Shown here: positions 1-10,088 of the stretch, piece by piece | Layout: every line of letters begins with the position of its first letter | Position numbering within the stretch: position 1 is the stretch's first letter | Assembly: GCA_944472135.2 (NCBI GenBank) | Contig: OX235263.1 | Coordinates: 25,535,379 to 25,599,378, forward strand | Source of the DNA: Trichobilharzia regenti | Taxonomy: Eukaryota > Platyhelminthes > Trematoda > Strigeidida > Schistosomatidae | Direction of reading: 5' to 3' | Length of the DNA: 64,000 nucleotides | Notes under the pieces: generated by a model | What the model saw: the letters and a program-made list of their open reading frames with translations, nothing else | Told to the model about the DNA's origin: nothing | The model's database searches: none | Position numbers and translations under genes: made by a program

Positions 1-1266
1 GTCTCATTCGTCGCATGGTCTCTTCGATGTGTTATGGAATATTTCAATCATCACAGATGATTGCTAGTCAGCGGATATGATAGTGGGGACATATGAGAAG
101 CACTCTTATCTGTGGGACAACACTCTTTTGCTAAGGCTCCTGAGTTCGACTGGCTTCTGCAAAATGAGAGAATAAATTTTTTTAAAGTTAAAAAAAGAAA
201 TAGAAGTTGAAAATTGCCTAAGCCGAAGTTTAAATACAAACTCCTGAATGAAAGTACACGGTATGAGTCCGCTACTTCAGAAGGACACCTAACTGTTTAC
301 TTCAGAAAAACAGTAGATATTATTAAGCCCTCGCTTTTCTTTTACATAGTTCACGCACTTTGACTTTTGTGTTTAACTCCTTTTCAACCTACATCACCTG
401 TCTTTCACTTAAACTAATTGTTTGCAGAAAAGACTGTGGAATATCGGGGAAACTATTTCTTGAAAAAAAACAATAAAAAATGATGAACCCCATGTCTGTT
501 ACATATTTTGAATTAATAACACCTTTTATGTACTTCTGCACCTCTCTGTCGGTTTTCTTGTGTCTTCTTCTCTTATTAAAGCTACTGCCTTCAACGAAGG
601 TACTGATACAGCGCTGCTATTCTCTTCTTATTCGTGATATTGCTAGCTCATCTGGTAAAACCGGGACCACCAATATTATAAAACCTGCTGACAAGTTCAA
701 AATCGGTCTCATATACAAGTGAAAATGTCACAAATATGGTGTACTTACGGGCGAATTTAAAGTTTTATAGACTTTCAAACACTTTATGAATCTGTGATGA
801 TTGACAATTTCTATCTCTGTATTGTTTAAATACTTACTGTTGATTGTTAATACATTTCATATATGAATGGCATTATAATTCCGCTAAATACAAATTCCTG
901 AATTCCGCCCCCTCTTTGTTTTGATTGGATTCTTGTAATTCGGTCATCTCGAAATGCTAATACTACGGTTACAAAATATTACAAGAGAATCATTTACTGA
1001 TTATTGTTGTTTATTCTACAGTGCTTATGTATCATGTCAGCATATGTACAAAAATGCTACTTACTTTCCACAACTAACGCAATCATTTATAATTGCCACG
1101 TGAAATTGACATGCCGTCCTTTTTTCAATTACAGTTTAGATTTGACGCTATATCTACTTCCTTATTTGTACACTTCATTTTAAATGTTTCTCTCACATTT
1201 ACCAGTATTCAACTTATTTCTAAATTAACAAATCATATTATAAGTTCTGATAAGTGTACATATGTT
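1..1266. other. Non-coding stretch, nothing recognised
   Basis: AT-rich sequence present in all three duplication copies (10089-11354; 29732-30600 continued at 47316-47717). Short open frames exist, for example 480-722 on the plus strand, but they have no recognisable motif, and three-copy conservation is explained by recent duplication. The site GAATG at 865-869 is the empty target of the LTR array found in copy 3. Confidence 0.6.
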
Positions 1267-1323
1267 CATGCCTGTAAAAATGGCTGGTTTCTGTTCCAGA
1301 AATAAAATATTATTATAATAAAA
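1267..1323 (+). repeat. LINE 3' tail (LINE-F)
   Basis: CATGCCTGTAAAAATGGC is followed by a hairpin (arms TTTCTG at 1288-1293 and CAGAAA at 1297-1302) and then an A/T tail with TATTATTATAATAA. The same layout (ATGCCTGT motif, terminal hairpin, TTA-rich tail) closes the other LINEs in this window, so this is read as a LINE 3' terminus on the plus strand. Copies at 11355-11411 and 47718-47774. No coding part is recognised upstream. Confidence 0.55.
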
Positions 1324-1620
1324 GTGTTAAGCATCCTCAAAACACACATCTAACTTATGTCTATGGGCTATTTCTCTTTCAAATGCCCTATTCTCATAGA
1401 ATAACTGCTATGACAACAACCATTGCCTGTGGTCTATTTACAACCTCAAGATTTACAACCTTTCAAATAACAAGGCTTTAAGGCTCTAAAAAGCAAGCAA
1501 TACTCTTTCCATGCGAAATTTCTTAAAAAGGATGACTGTTTTTAGTAACAATTCGTCTGGGCAATCAAGACAATTTTACGCATTACTACAAACACAATAC
1601 AGCCAAATGTTGCTTTTTTC

Positions 1621-2254
1621 GGCCACAAAAGCCTACTATTCTATGGTCACTACCTGGAAATTCCTGTCCCACATGTACTGTAGATGGCGTTATGTCGTTC
1701 GTGAAAATAATGTCTAGGATATTTGCGGATCTAGTGGGTGAATTTATGTGTTGTGTTCACCCTCCTGTGACGATAGAATTCATGAGATTATCATACCTTT
1801 GGGGTCCTCAGAGTGAAGACCATGATACTTCTGGCATTTTGAAATCGCCTCCGATAATTTTATAACTGAAAGGGAGATTGGCTGTAACATTAAAGATATT
1901 GCTAAGCATATTATCATATTCCTTGCTGGATGAAGGGGGCCGGTACACACAACCCACAAGTATAGGTTTACTTCTGACAACTTTTATTTCGACCCAGATC
2001 GAGTTATTGAGTTGTGACAGAATTGGGTTACTAAACTGGGTTGCACACATGGATTGTTCACAGTAAATTGGTGTTCCACCCCCACGACCTGTCCATCTGT
2101 CCCCTCGAAAAAGGTTGTATTTATAAATCCTCAGGCTGTCATTGGAGATTTCACTTGTGCACCAGGCTTCGGTGATCATAATCAATGACGGCCTGCTAAT
2201 GTACTTAGTGTTAAATGTTTGCTTAGAACTGATCTCGTATTTACTAGGATAATA
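1621..2254 (-). pseudogene. LINE-E endonuclease fragment
   Basis: The minus strand encodes a broken apurinic-endonuclease-like domain of CR1-type LINEs. Visible motifs in order are MITEAWC (catalytic Glu), GRGGG, VGCVYRPP, GGDFKMPEVSW (catalytic Asp), then after a frameshift near 1810 NILDIIF and GSDHR (catalytic Asp-His). The domain start and all reverse transcriptase are missing. It is bounded at the high side by the TTA-rich tail of LINE-D and at the low side by backbone sequence. It is a relic and cannot encode a working enzyme. Confidence 0.8.
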
Positions 2255-3113
2255 GATAATAATAATAATGTATATTCTCATATAAACATATAAATTTACA
2301 TGAAAATGCATGCCATTTTTACAGGCACGATCAAGTATGATATAATATCAAATCGTAGATTGTCTACAAGTTAATAATGTTTCAACAGTTAAATATTTGA
2401 TACATATATATAGTTACACTCATTGTCTGAACCAGGCCGTATAGTTATTGAATTGTACAGTTGTCCTCCAGGTTTAGCGGGAAAACTGACTTCGTTTCGT
2501 CTTCATCCCGTGATTCTCGGCATACGATAACCAACCAATATTGAGGTAAGTACAACATTTACAAGGGATTGGAAGCTGTTTTAGAAAAGTTAAAGTGCTG
2601 AGGTGAAACATTAAAGTGTAATAGATTAAGTGAGTGAAATATATCATTAATAAACACATTTATAAAGAAAACAGAATGGGGAAGTAATTAATCCTTAGGC
2701 CGACAACGTTCATTTGCAATGTATAATAAAACCAATATATTTCGTACTATCATGATGTCCACTTTTGGCTTTAATACAATTATTTTCAAGCCAGTTGTCT
2801 TTATTTCATGCTTTTTTGTCTATTTGGTGCACAACCGTACCCTACAGAGAATAGGAATAGATTAAGTCGAAACAAATTCATAAAGAGCTATAAAATGTTA
2901 GGTTTAATGGAATATAATGAGGATCAAGTAAAGACGTTATTGGAAAATGAATGAGATAAGACATTGTGAAGTGGTATTTAAAGATCTGACAATGGATAGC
3001 AAGTTAATTTATAAGATGCCCCATAAATCTGTGCAGATCCCGCGTGGTCGCATCTCAACAATAGGCTTAACGAATGGTATATATTTAAAGGTAGAAGCAT
3101 GATCTGTCAAGGT
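2255..3113 (-). mobile_element. LINE-D 3' fragment, recombinant
   Basis: A minus-strand LINE 3' end: TTA-rich tail, hairpin with arms TTTTCAT/ATGAAAA, and the TGCCTGTAAAAATGGC motif. No coding domain is recognised. Up to about 2360 it carries the variants of the first LINE-D of copy 2 (12343-13325). From about 2417 it carries those of the second (16078-16938). It is therefore a hybrid of the two, as expected from recombination that deleted the 3.74 kb between them. Confidence 0.8.
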
Positions 3114-3682
3114 TGGTGAGTTTGTTTTAGAAAGTAGTCTGACATTTGGTCCTTGATTACTTTCTCCATGATCTTTGATATTACGGGTGTTATATTGATA
3201 GGCCTATAATTACATGCACTAGTTTTGGGCTTTCATTTATGCCTAGGTAATATATATGTGTTTTTCCAAGTTTCAGGGTAGGTTTCGGTCACTAGTGAGA
3301 TATTAAATATTCTAAGTAATAATACAATCATATCCGTACCACCGTTTTTGTATATGACGGATGGTATATCGTCTATCCCACAACTACCATTAGCTTTTGA
3401 TTTCTTTACAGCTTTGGCTATATTTGTTGATCACGGTTGATCTCTCCTAACTTGTTGTTATCTTCTCAGGTTATGTCGAGAATTGGTGACGGATGCGCTT
3501 TGGTGTTATTGGAGAACCACTGACTAAGGAGTTCACTAATGATCTGGGGATCATCATAAATAATACCTTCATGTTCCAAGTGGCTAATATTGTTGTCTTC
3601 ACCCTTCTTCAGTCGTTTTTGCAAGATCTTGCAGAGTTCCTGAGTTTTAGAGGTGCCCCTAGGGCATTATTTTCCCCGAGTT
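3114..3682 (-). pseudogene. LINE-B reverse transcriptase fragment
   Basis: Minus-strand remnant of LINE-B ORF2 covering the start of the reverse transcriptase and the linker after the endonuclease. It matches the intact plus-strand copy around 43905-44450 (for example the NYRPINITPV region), with frameshifts and stops. LINE-D interrupts it at the low-coordinate side, so the catalytic half of the polymerase is absent here; in copy 2 that half survives at 15505-16077. Confidence 0.8.
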
Positions 3683-3880
3683 GTTAAATTGGACACCAGT
3701 TTTACAGGAGATTGAGTTCGTTGCTTTTTACTTTGATTAACCATAACTATTAGAAATGAGAGTTAATGGTTACACGTATGGAAGTAGTATAGTACTTGTG
3801 CAAGTATTATAACAAGAAACATTTTATGTAACGAATCACGTAAAAATGTAACGCAAACGTTGAACGTATCGCGATACAGT
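3683..3880 (-). mobile_element. LINE-A 5'-end-only piece inside LINE-B
   Basis: About 198 bp matching the 5' end of LINE-A (compare 55750-55945): the 5' UTR and the first ORF1 codons (MVNQSKKQRT region). It has no 3' tail. LINE-B flanks on both sides share about 48 bp at roughly 85 per cent (3633-3682 and 3881-3929). A 5'-only LINE piece is not what ordinary target-primed insertion leaves; later deletion or template switching is needed. Confidence 0.8.
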
Positions 3881-4935
3881 GTTCCTGAGTTTTAGAGGTG
3901 CTCCCTAGGGCTTTATTTTCCTCATGTTGTGCCTTTATTCTATGTCTCTCCTCAAGATTTTTAAATGTTTCATGTACGTGATGTAATGCACCAAATTCCT
4001 TGTACAAATAAAATTTCCTTTTCAGTTTCCTTAGTTTTAATCGCGTTTTGCGGACTATGAATAGAGTTGGTGACTTTAGTGCAGATTTCAGGGGTGCGAT
4101 TGTGCCTCTCACCGAACTGATTGTCTTGTAGAAGGTGTTAAGTGTTACTTCTAAGTTATTATTGGTGAAGTATCCACCGCAGTGAGAGCTTCTCAAGAGC
4201 GCTGGTAGGAAATTGATAGTAAACCGGGGAACTTTTAGGTGTGTGTTTAGCTGTTAGTTGTAGTGGTAAGGTGCAGTACAGTATGTCGTGATCACTGTTG
4301 TCGAGTTTATCTCCCACCTCTATCGAAATCGGCTCTATTTTGTGGCAGAGGATTAAGTCGAGAATATTGTTGTGTCGTGTTGGGAGGCGTACGCACTGCT
4401 TCCATCCTCCTACGTCTATGGCTCCTAGGATCACCTCGTGGGTTCTCGGTCCAGTGCTGGCATCCCAGTTCACTCCAGGGAGGTTGGGATCGCCACAAAC
4501 TAGTTTGTAATCGAATTCCGGCTTAGGTACAATCTCTAGTATTTCTCCGATAACTGTATCAGTCGTTATAGGGATGTTAGGGGCTCAGTATATACATCCC
4601 ACAAGAATTTTATTTTCATTTGTGTGGATGCTTATCCACTTGGACTCTGGGAGTTTGTTGATAGTTAGGTTTGTGAAAGTATTGGAGTCAGCGGATTTAG
4701 AGGCATTTAGAGACACCCGCCTCCTCTCTTGTCCACTCTGCCATTCCTGTGGATGTTATAGTTATCAGTTATCGGCTTTGTGTCAGTCATATCAGTAGTA
4801 AGCCGAATTCCAGTTGCCAGAATCAGTACTGGCCGTTCCATGTATACCAAGCTGCGAAGGGAAGTTGTTTTGTTAAGGAGAGATCGAGCATTTAAGAGCA
4901 TAATTTCCAGAAAACCAGGATAGTTAGTAGGTTTT
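3881..4935 (-). pseudogene. LINE-B endonuclease fragment
   Basis: Minus-strand copy of the LINE-B ORF2 N-terminus. Visible pieces are MLLNARSLLN, the catalytic-Glu region degraded to ATGIRLT (the TETW motif is lost), GDPNLPGVNWD in place of GDFN, and NSDHDILYC. Frameshifts and stops split it into three reading-frame blocks. It joins the ORF1 C-terminal fragment at 4961-5326 and is a dead copy of the element intact at 41030-47166. Confidence 0.85.
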
Positions 4936-4960
4936 CTTGTTACTCTCCCTACCTCCTGGT

Positions 4961-5326
4961 TGCCTATGTTATGTTCAAAGGGATTCTCAGATGAGACTGT
5001 GTCAGCGTGTCGACCGTTGCCTGGACAAATTGTGCTACGAGAATGGCTATTGTTTGCTGCGACCGAAAATAATCCTGCTGCATATATTGGTTCCTGGCCT
5101 CATTACTTGGGTATCTGGGATCATTTCTCTGTATGAGATAGTCTGCTTCACTGATCACACTGTAATTTACAGGGCCATAGTACACTGTTTTTAGGTTGTT
5201 TTTAGGATAGTGCGTGCTAGGTTTTACGTAGTTGTACATTTGCTGACTCATGTCGTGTGTGTACCTAGAAAGACCATGGGCCAATCACTACTCGTTATGC
5301 CGATGAAGCTTTACGTAGCTACTACT
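4961..5326 (-). pseudogene. LINE-B ORF1 C-terminal fragment
   Basis: An open frame of 106 codons (4964-5284) ends in the same way as intact LINE-B ORF1 (42270-42794): MQQDYFRSQQ, AQFVQATVDTLT and RIPLNIT. It lies directly upstream of the LINE-B endonuclease fragment, the normal ORF1-ORF2 order. The LINE-A 3' tail cuts it at 5327, so the RRM-like part of ORF1 is missing. Confidence 0.8.
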
Positions 5327-5402
5327 ATAATATGTATTTATTCCTGTTTATGCAGGAACATACCAATTGTACAGGCATGGATAAGTTATTATATAAATTA
5401 CA

Positions 5403-5944
5403 AGACAAGCTTTCATTACTCTCAAATCTGTGTGGAGGTCAACAGCAATCAGCATCAAAAATAAGATCCGGATTTTCAACTCCAATGTGAAGTCAGTGCT
5501 ACTATACGGATCAGAGACTTGGCGAGTCATAAAGAGCATCTCAAACAAACTTCAAACCTTCATTAACAACTGTCTCCGCTCAATACTCAAGATCAGATGG
5601 CCAGAAAAGATCAGCAACAGGGATCTCTGGGAGCGAACCAATCAGGAACCGATTGTGAAACAAATAGGCAGAAAGAAATGGAGATGGATTGGCCATACGC
5701 TAAGGAAACCATCAAGTGACATCACTAGACAAGCCACCGCTCAAGTGGATCCCGAAAAGGAAGCAGCGAGTCGGTCGTCCAACGGTGACTTGGAGGAGGT
5801 CATGTGAGGAGGAGATGTAAGCATGTGGACAGACTGGAAGCGGGGTGAAAAAGTTGGCAGAAAACAGAAGGAAATGGAGGTGCGCAGCTGAAGACCTATG
5901 TTCCTCTAGGAACTAAAGGATACAAAAATATAACATATAATATA
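5403..5944 (+). mobile_element. RTE-clade (SR2-like) 3' fragment with target duplication
   Basis: Plus-strand fragment encoding the C-terminus of an RTE-type polyprotein: [33 protein letters not shown] and [14 protein letters not shown]. The last motif block is diagnostic of RTE elements. The frame is open to 5807 and then shifts. It is 5'-truncated and flanked by a 10-bp target duplication ATAAATTACA (5393-5402 and 5945-5954), a normal target-primed insertion into the LINE-A 3' UTR. Copy 2 holds the same insertion, so it predates the duplication. Confidence 0.9.
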
Positions 5945-7023
5945 ATAAATTACACATAGATTCATGTATGATGAATTTACAGTTTGGTTGTTCTTTCTGA
6001 CAATAGAGTCAGTCGGAACAGTCTGCCATAAAGTCTGTTTGTGTAGCACATAAAGAGATATGGAAATATTGTCTTTGCATTAGCAAAACACCCAGACATC
6101 AGATGAATGTAATACAGATATCTGGGAAAAAAGCTTGAAGTCAACTCTCTTGTATAACTTTGTTGTGAACAGCACCCTTGGCTTAAAGATTATTGATGTA
6201 TTATGTTGAGATCAGTGATATATTTATTCCATTCTTTCAGCAGTCTTATCGTAGTTTTATAACAGGAAAGAAATTTGATCGTGGATGCGAAAACTAGATA
6301 AGGTCATGTTGGGTTGTTTTACTGCATCAAGTGGTGCCGAGGTCGATTCCAGAATTCTCCATTTGCTCCATTTGTGTCTGCATGGCGGACTGTATTCGTA
6401 AGTTGAGTAAAATGTTGAAAACTGTTTGAAAACCAGTTGCTTCTTCATTTCAGATCATGAATACTCATTTACAGCATGTTCGCCAGCGTCTTCAAATGGT
6501 AGAATGGGATCGTTCATGGAATTTGAGTGGTTATGAGATAAATGGTTTGGAATCAATCGTCATTTCAGTTTAGATGCAGGGTTGTTCGACCTCGACCAGA
6601 AGATGAATTGGAGCAGCAGAATACCAGAAAGAGAAAGTATGTGAATATGAAAAGAACATTTAATATTTCATGCATATATAAGTGTTTGTGTCAATTGTAT
6701 ATTATACTTTAGTAAATACTTGTCTATACTGTAGTTGTGTTTTCACGTATTTATGCGAAGTCTTAGAGTTTATTTAGTGTCATAATGTGTATTAATGAGT
6801 CTGAGCGTTTGAGTGTTCTAATGACTGATGCGTTTTAGAAAAAGGTGATGGGTTCTGGTAGGGATAATCATTGGGACAAAACAGTTTATATAGCAAGCGT
6901 TTGAGTGACAGGTCCTATTTCTGAGGGTAAACTATCCCTGTATCTTCCGCACTAAGTCTTTACGCATCCATGCTACTAGTTTATCTATAGTTTTAGATTG
7001 CTAAGGGTGTTGAAGTGCGTCTT

Positions 7024-8598
7024 TTAGGTGCTGTAGTAGATTAGTGCTTGATTCGTTCTAGGAGTAAATAGTTTATTAATATAATCAGTAGAGTGAAACA
7101 GTCTGTATAGAGAGCGTTTGAAGCTTGTAACCGAAGAGCAAGTTCTGACATCTAGGGGTAGGCTATTCCATATTTTGGAATACATGACTGTGAAGAAGTT
7201 TTCATGGAGTGTTGACTTAAAAGAATGAGTTGTCACTGTGGAAGTTTGGTTACGCAGATCGTAAGAACCTTCCTGTGCGAATTGTATGTCCCTGTTACCT
7301 GAGAATGATATTTTGTGAAGGACCTTAAAGAAGAATATTAGGTTTATAATAAGTCGCCTTGTCCAAAGTGTGTCAAGTTTTAGGATCATGCACCGTGAGA
7401 TGTAGTCTTTCTTACAATCGTAGCCAAGAAGTTTTGAGGTAAAATATCGTTGGATACTTTCCATCCTTAGCTTGTCAAATGTGCGAGTGCTGCTTTTATA
7501 AATGGACAGTATTCTAGTAGTGGTCTGACACATGTTTTGTACAGAATTAGCTTGGCTTCATTGTCGTGAAAGTTCCTGAGTATGCATCGTCGATTTTCTA
7601 GTCTGTGATGCTACTTGCTCAGAGAATGTCAAGTCACTAGAGTACCTCAGGCCTAGGTCAACGACACTTCGGAGTCTGGTTAGGTTAGCAGATTGAAGCG
7701 TTAATTTCAGGTCAATTGAGGGTGCGCCGAAGCAGATCCAGCCACATTTGTTCAGATTAAATTTGAGATTCCATAAGGACGACCAAGCAGTCATTTTATC
7801 TAATTCCTTCTGTACTACATTCTCGAAGTTCCCTAAGTCATCACGTTGGAATGTATAAGCTACTTTTAGGTCATCTGCAAAGATGAATGGATTCCCATGC
7901 GTGAAGCAAGCGCATATGTCATTGATGTATAGTGTAAATAGGAGGGGTCCAATGACACTACCTTGTACTACACCAGAAGTGATAGGGCTAGGTTTGGAGG
8001 TTGCAGACCCGAGTTTACCTGCTTAAGACCTATTGTTAAGGAATGATTTAAGCCATCCTAATAATGGGTCACGTATTCCTAAGGAGTTCAGTTTATTTGT
8101 TAGCAGTAAGTGGTCAACACGGTCAAATGCCTTAGAAATGTCAAAGTAGATGACAAGTACTAGTTGCCGTCTGTCACGACTGCTGGTTACAAAATTGAAG
8201 AAGTCTAGGTGACATGTTAAACATTATCTGAATTTCAGTAATCCATGTTGGTTCGGACTTATAATATTGCAGCTAAGCATATGTTTGATTAGGTTATCTT
8301 TGACTAGTCTCTCCATGATTCTAGATGCTATAAGTGTGATATTGATTGGCCGGTAGTTACTGACTTCGGTTTTCGAGCCAGATTTGTGTTTAGGCATAAT
8401 GAATGTAGTCTTCCATACGTCAGGGTAAGTTTGGGTTTCTAGGGACATTGTGAATATTTTAAGCAGCAGTAGAGGAATGTCACGGCCACCATATTTATAG
8501 AAGTAAGATGATATACCGTCGGTACCGAAACCTTTTGAACTTTTGAGGGTTCTTATAATTTGGTTAATTTTAGTGTAATTGAATTCGACTGAGTATAC
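7024..8598 (-). pseudogene. LINE-A ORF2 (RT and C-terminus), disabled
   Basis: Minus-strand reverse transcriptase fragment. Readable parts include TLKSSKGFGTDG, NYRPINIT, SKAFDRVDH and FADDLKVAYT, then the C-terminal block ending LIYYST. In-frame stops occur near 8020 and 8230. An 11-bp deletion near 7588 shifts the frame after RKSTM. The same deletion is in the copy-2 counterpart and in the plus-strand LINE-A at 21179-26982, but not in the full minus copy at 51032-53851. Confidence 0.85.
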
Positions 8599-8734
8599 AT
8601 TTCCGTTGATATGGTACCTAGTGGTGTCCCGTCCTGTAGGCCATGTGTTTCCATTATTAAATATGGGTCCCGTTCTCGGTTTATATGTGCCATAATTTAA
8701 TGTGTTGTATAAACGGGTTGTCAACGTAGTTGAA
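8599..8734 (-). other. Unassigned spacer fused to LINE-A RT
   Basis: The minus-strand frame 8224-8724 begins with about 43 codons that do not match LINE-A (from MTTRLYNT to about NGNVYS) before entering the RT at VEFNY or so. The origin of this piece is not recognised. It lies between the LINE-H 3' UTR and truncated LINE-A, and may be linker from a related LINE captured at the 5' truncation point. Confidence 0.5.
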
Positions 8735-9085
8735 GATTGAACGATGGATTCATGGTTGTTTGCTCGAATCCAACTCCATATTTTTCGCGGCAGTCGTCAA
8801 TCTGACACTCATCGTCTCATCGTTCGCTGTTCAGAAGGAAGACTGAAAGACTGTTAGAAGTAATATCGTGATATGTTGTTGTAATATTTGTTCTTAGACC
8901 TTACTCTGTAAAAGCAGTATTGCTGGTTATACGTTGGCGTTAGAATAAAGAATTCTTGAGTCGCCAAACAGTGTTTTGTTTTTTACGTCGGTTAATACTG
9001 AGCGTTTTTGAAAATCTTCGAGGGACAGCGTGAGGCCCAGAGTAGCAAGAGCTGGTCATTAACGATTTATGAGATTTGACTGACA
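8735..9085 (-). mobile_element. LINE-H 3' UTR fragment
   Basis: About 350 bp that matches, inverted, the sequence at 59535-59905 that directly follows the C-terminal reverse transcriptase frame of LINE-H. The match continues past the coding end (CCAGCTCTTGCTAC region) to CGTTCAATCTTCAACTAC. It is read as the 3' UTR of a LINE-H copy that has lost its coding part. An LTR origin was considered, because GGCGACTC resembles a primer-binding site, but contiguity with the RT end favours a LINE UTR. Repeated at 28378-28728. Confidence 0.6.
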
Positions 9086-10088
9086 CGGTTTTTACAGGGA
9101 ATGCATGCCATTTCTACAGTCACGATCGGCGATGTTGCAAATTACAATCCTGAAGTATCATAAATTACTACTTTTTCAAAAGTTTAAATTGTTCAATTAT
9201 TGTACAAGCCTATCCATTTCAGAATAAACGGAGTGTAATGGTGCGTAAATAAAAAGACTTGATAAGCAATATTTTAGTGACAGGTGAATTGAAAGTTCTG
9301 TAAGCTTGGAATCGTCAGACAACCTGACATGTAAGATCTCTAACGAATTCCTGTGGGGCCTCTGAGGTATCGTTGATGTCTTAGCGTCACTTTGAACTTT
9401 GAAAAAGTGATTTACAAATGTAAAACCTTATAATCATTGAAACTGCAGCAATATTTTCTAGCTCTTCAGAATTTTTTCCTTTGGTGCAGTTTCTCATCAA
9501 CAGTTTGCATTATTCATAGGGAGTTTTCAAAGGAAACTTCATACTATCTTCATTTTCACCAACTTTCCCTTCACGCACAGTAGCATGCAGTAACTAGATA
9601 CACTCAAGCATTGCAACCTGAACATCACAAAATCTCTACAGATAACTTGTTTTATAATAAATGCTTTAATGATATGAGCCATAAGTGCACATTCCATATC
9701 CTTCATAGTTACAAGTAATTCATTAAGGATTTCAGAATATCTTAATGATTTGAAAATGAATAGTTATTAAGACTGATATAACTTATGTATTGGGTGAAGT
9801 GGTCGTAGGACTCAACTGCTAGCTACTATTCGACAGAAAGTACTACTAGTACTAGTAGTACTAATTTTAAGTAGTCTAACATTTTAGAAGGACCATCTAT
9901 ACTATTCTTCGTGCCCCAATGCACACTGATATCAACATAATCTGATGCCATTTTATGCACTTGGGAATTACGGTCTCATGAAATTACATGTGCAATTGTG
10001 AATGAAACTAGTATCACATCTTCGCCTAAGTAATTTTAACTAGGAACTCCATCAAAATAGATATAATCACCAGGAAATACAGCAGCCT
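9086..10088. other. Non-coding stretch with a 24-bp palindrome
   Basis: No gene recognised. At 9089-9140 a short piece resembles the LINE-D terminus on the minus strand (TGCATGCCATTTCTACAG). A perfect 24-bp palindrome lies at 9839-9862. The rest is AT-rich sequence shared with 28729-29731. Confidence 0.55.
9839..9862. repeat. Perfect 24-bp palindrome
   Basis: Each half reads AGTACTACTAGT against its own reverse complement, with no spacer. It sits in otherwise unstructured non-coding DNA and recurs at 29482-29505 in copy 2 through the segmental duplication. No function is apparent. Confidence 0.9.

Larger units (their letters stand above)
5327..8598 (-). mobile_element. LINE-A, 5'-truncated, minus strand
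   Basis: The 3' end is the A/T tail plus hairpin TTCCTGCATAAACAGGAA, inserted into LINE-B. Then come the 3' UTR (broken by an RTE piece at 5403-5944) and the C-terminal two thirds of ORF2. Homology to the full copy 49897-55945 stops at about 8598, where an unrelated short frame is fused to the RT. Stops and an 11-bp deletion disable the coding part. The same element in copy 2 spans 19155-28241 with a large insertion. Confidence 0.9.
1..10088. repeat. Segmental duplication, copy 1
   Basis: The first bases of the window recur at 10089 and again at 29732. Copy 1 aligns to copy 2 at offset +10088 up to about 2400, then at +13828 up to about 7340, then at +19643 to 10088. The two offset jumps mark a deletion in this copy and an insertion in copy 2. 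Differences in shared parts are sparse single bases, so the duplication is young. The window begins inside the repeat, so the true edge is unknown. Confidence 0.95.

Noticed and set aside
480..722. 80-codon frame with a hydrophobic segment, kept in three copies
   Set aside because: No motif, no homolog recognised, and conservation is explained by recent segmental duplication. Not called as a gene.
4263..4526. Plus-strand frames of 63-87 codons over the LINE endonuclease fragments
   Set aside because: Opposite-strand shadows of the LINE-B endonuclease; the minus strand carries the domain.
6341..6350. GGTCGATTCC in the LINE-A 3' UTR as a tRNA/SINE B box
   Set aside because: No matching A box or cloverleaf nearby, and the sequence belongs to the LINE-A 3' UTR in every copy.
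8735..9085. LTR of another retrotransposon (GGCGACTC primer-like motif)
   Set aside because: The inverted match at 59535 continues directly from a LINE reverse transcriptase C-terminus, so a LINE 3' UTR explains it better.
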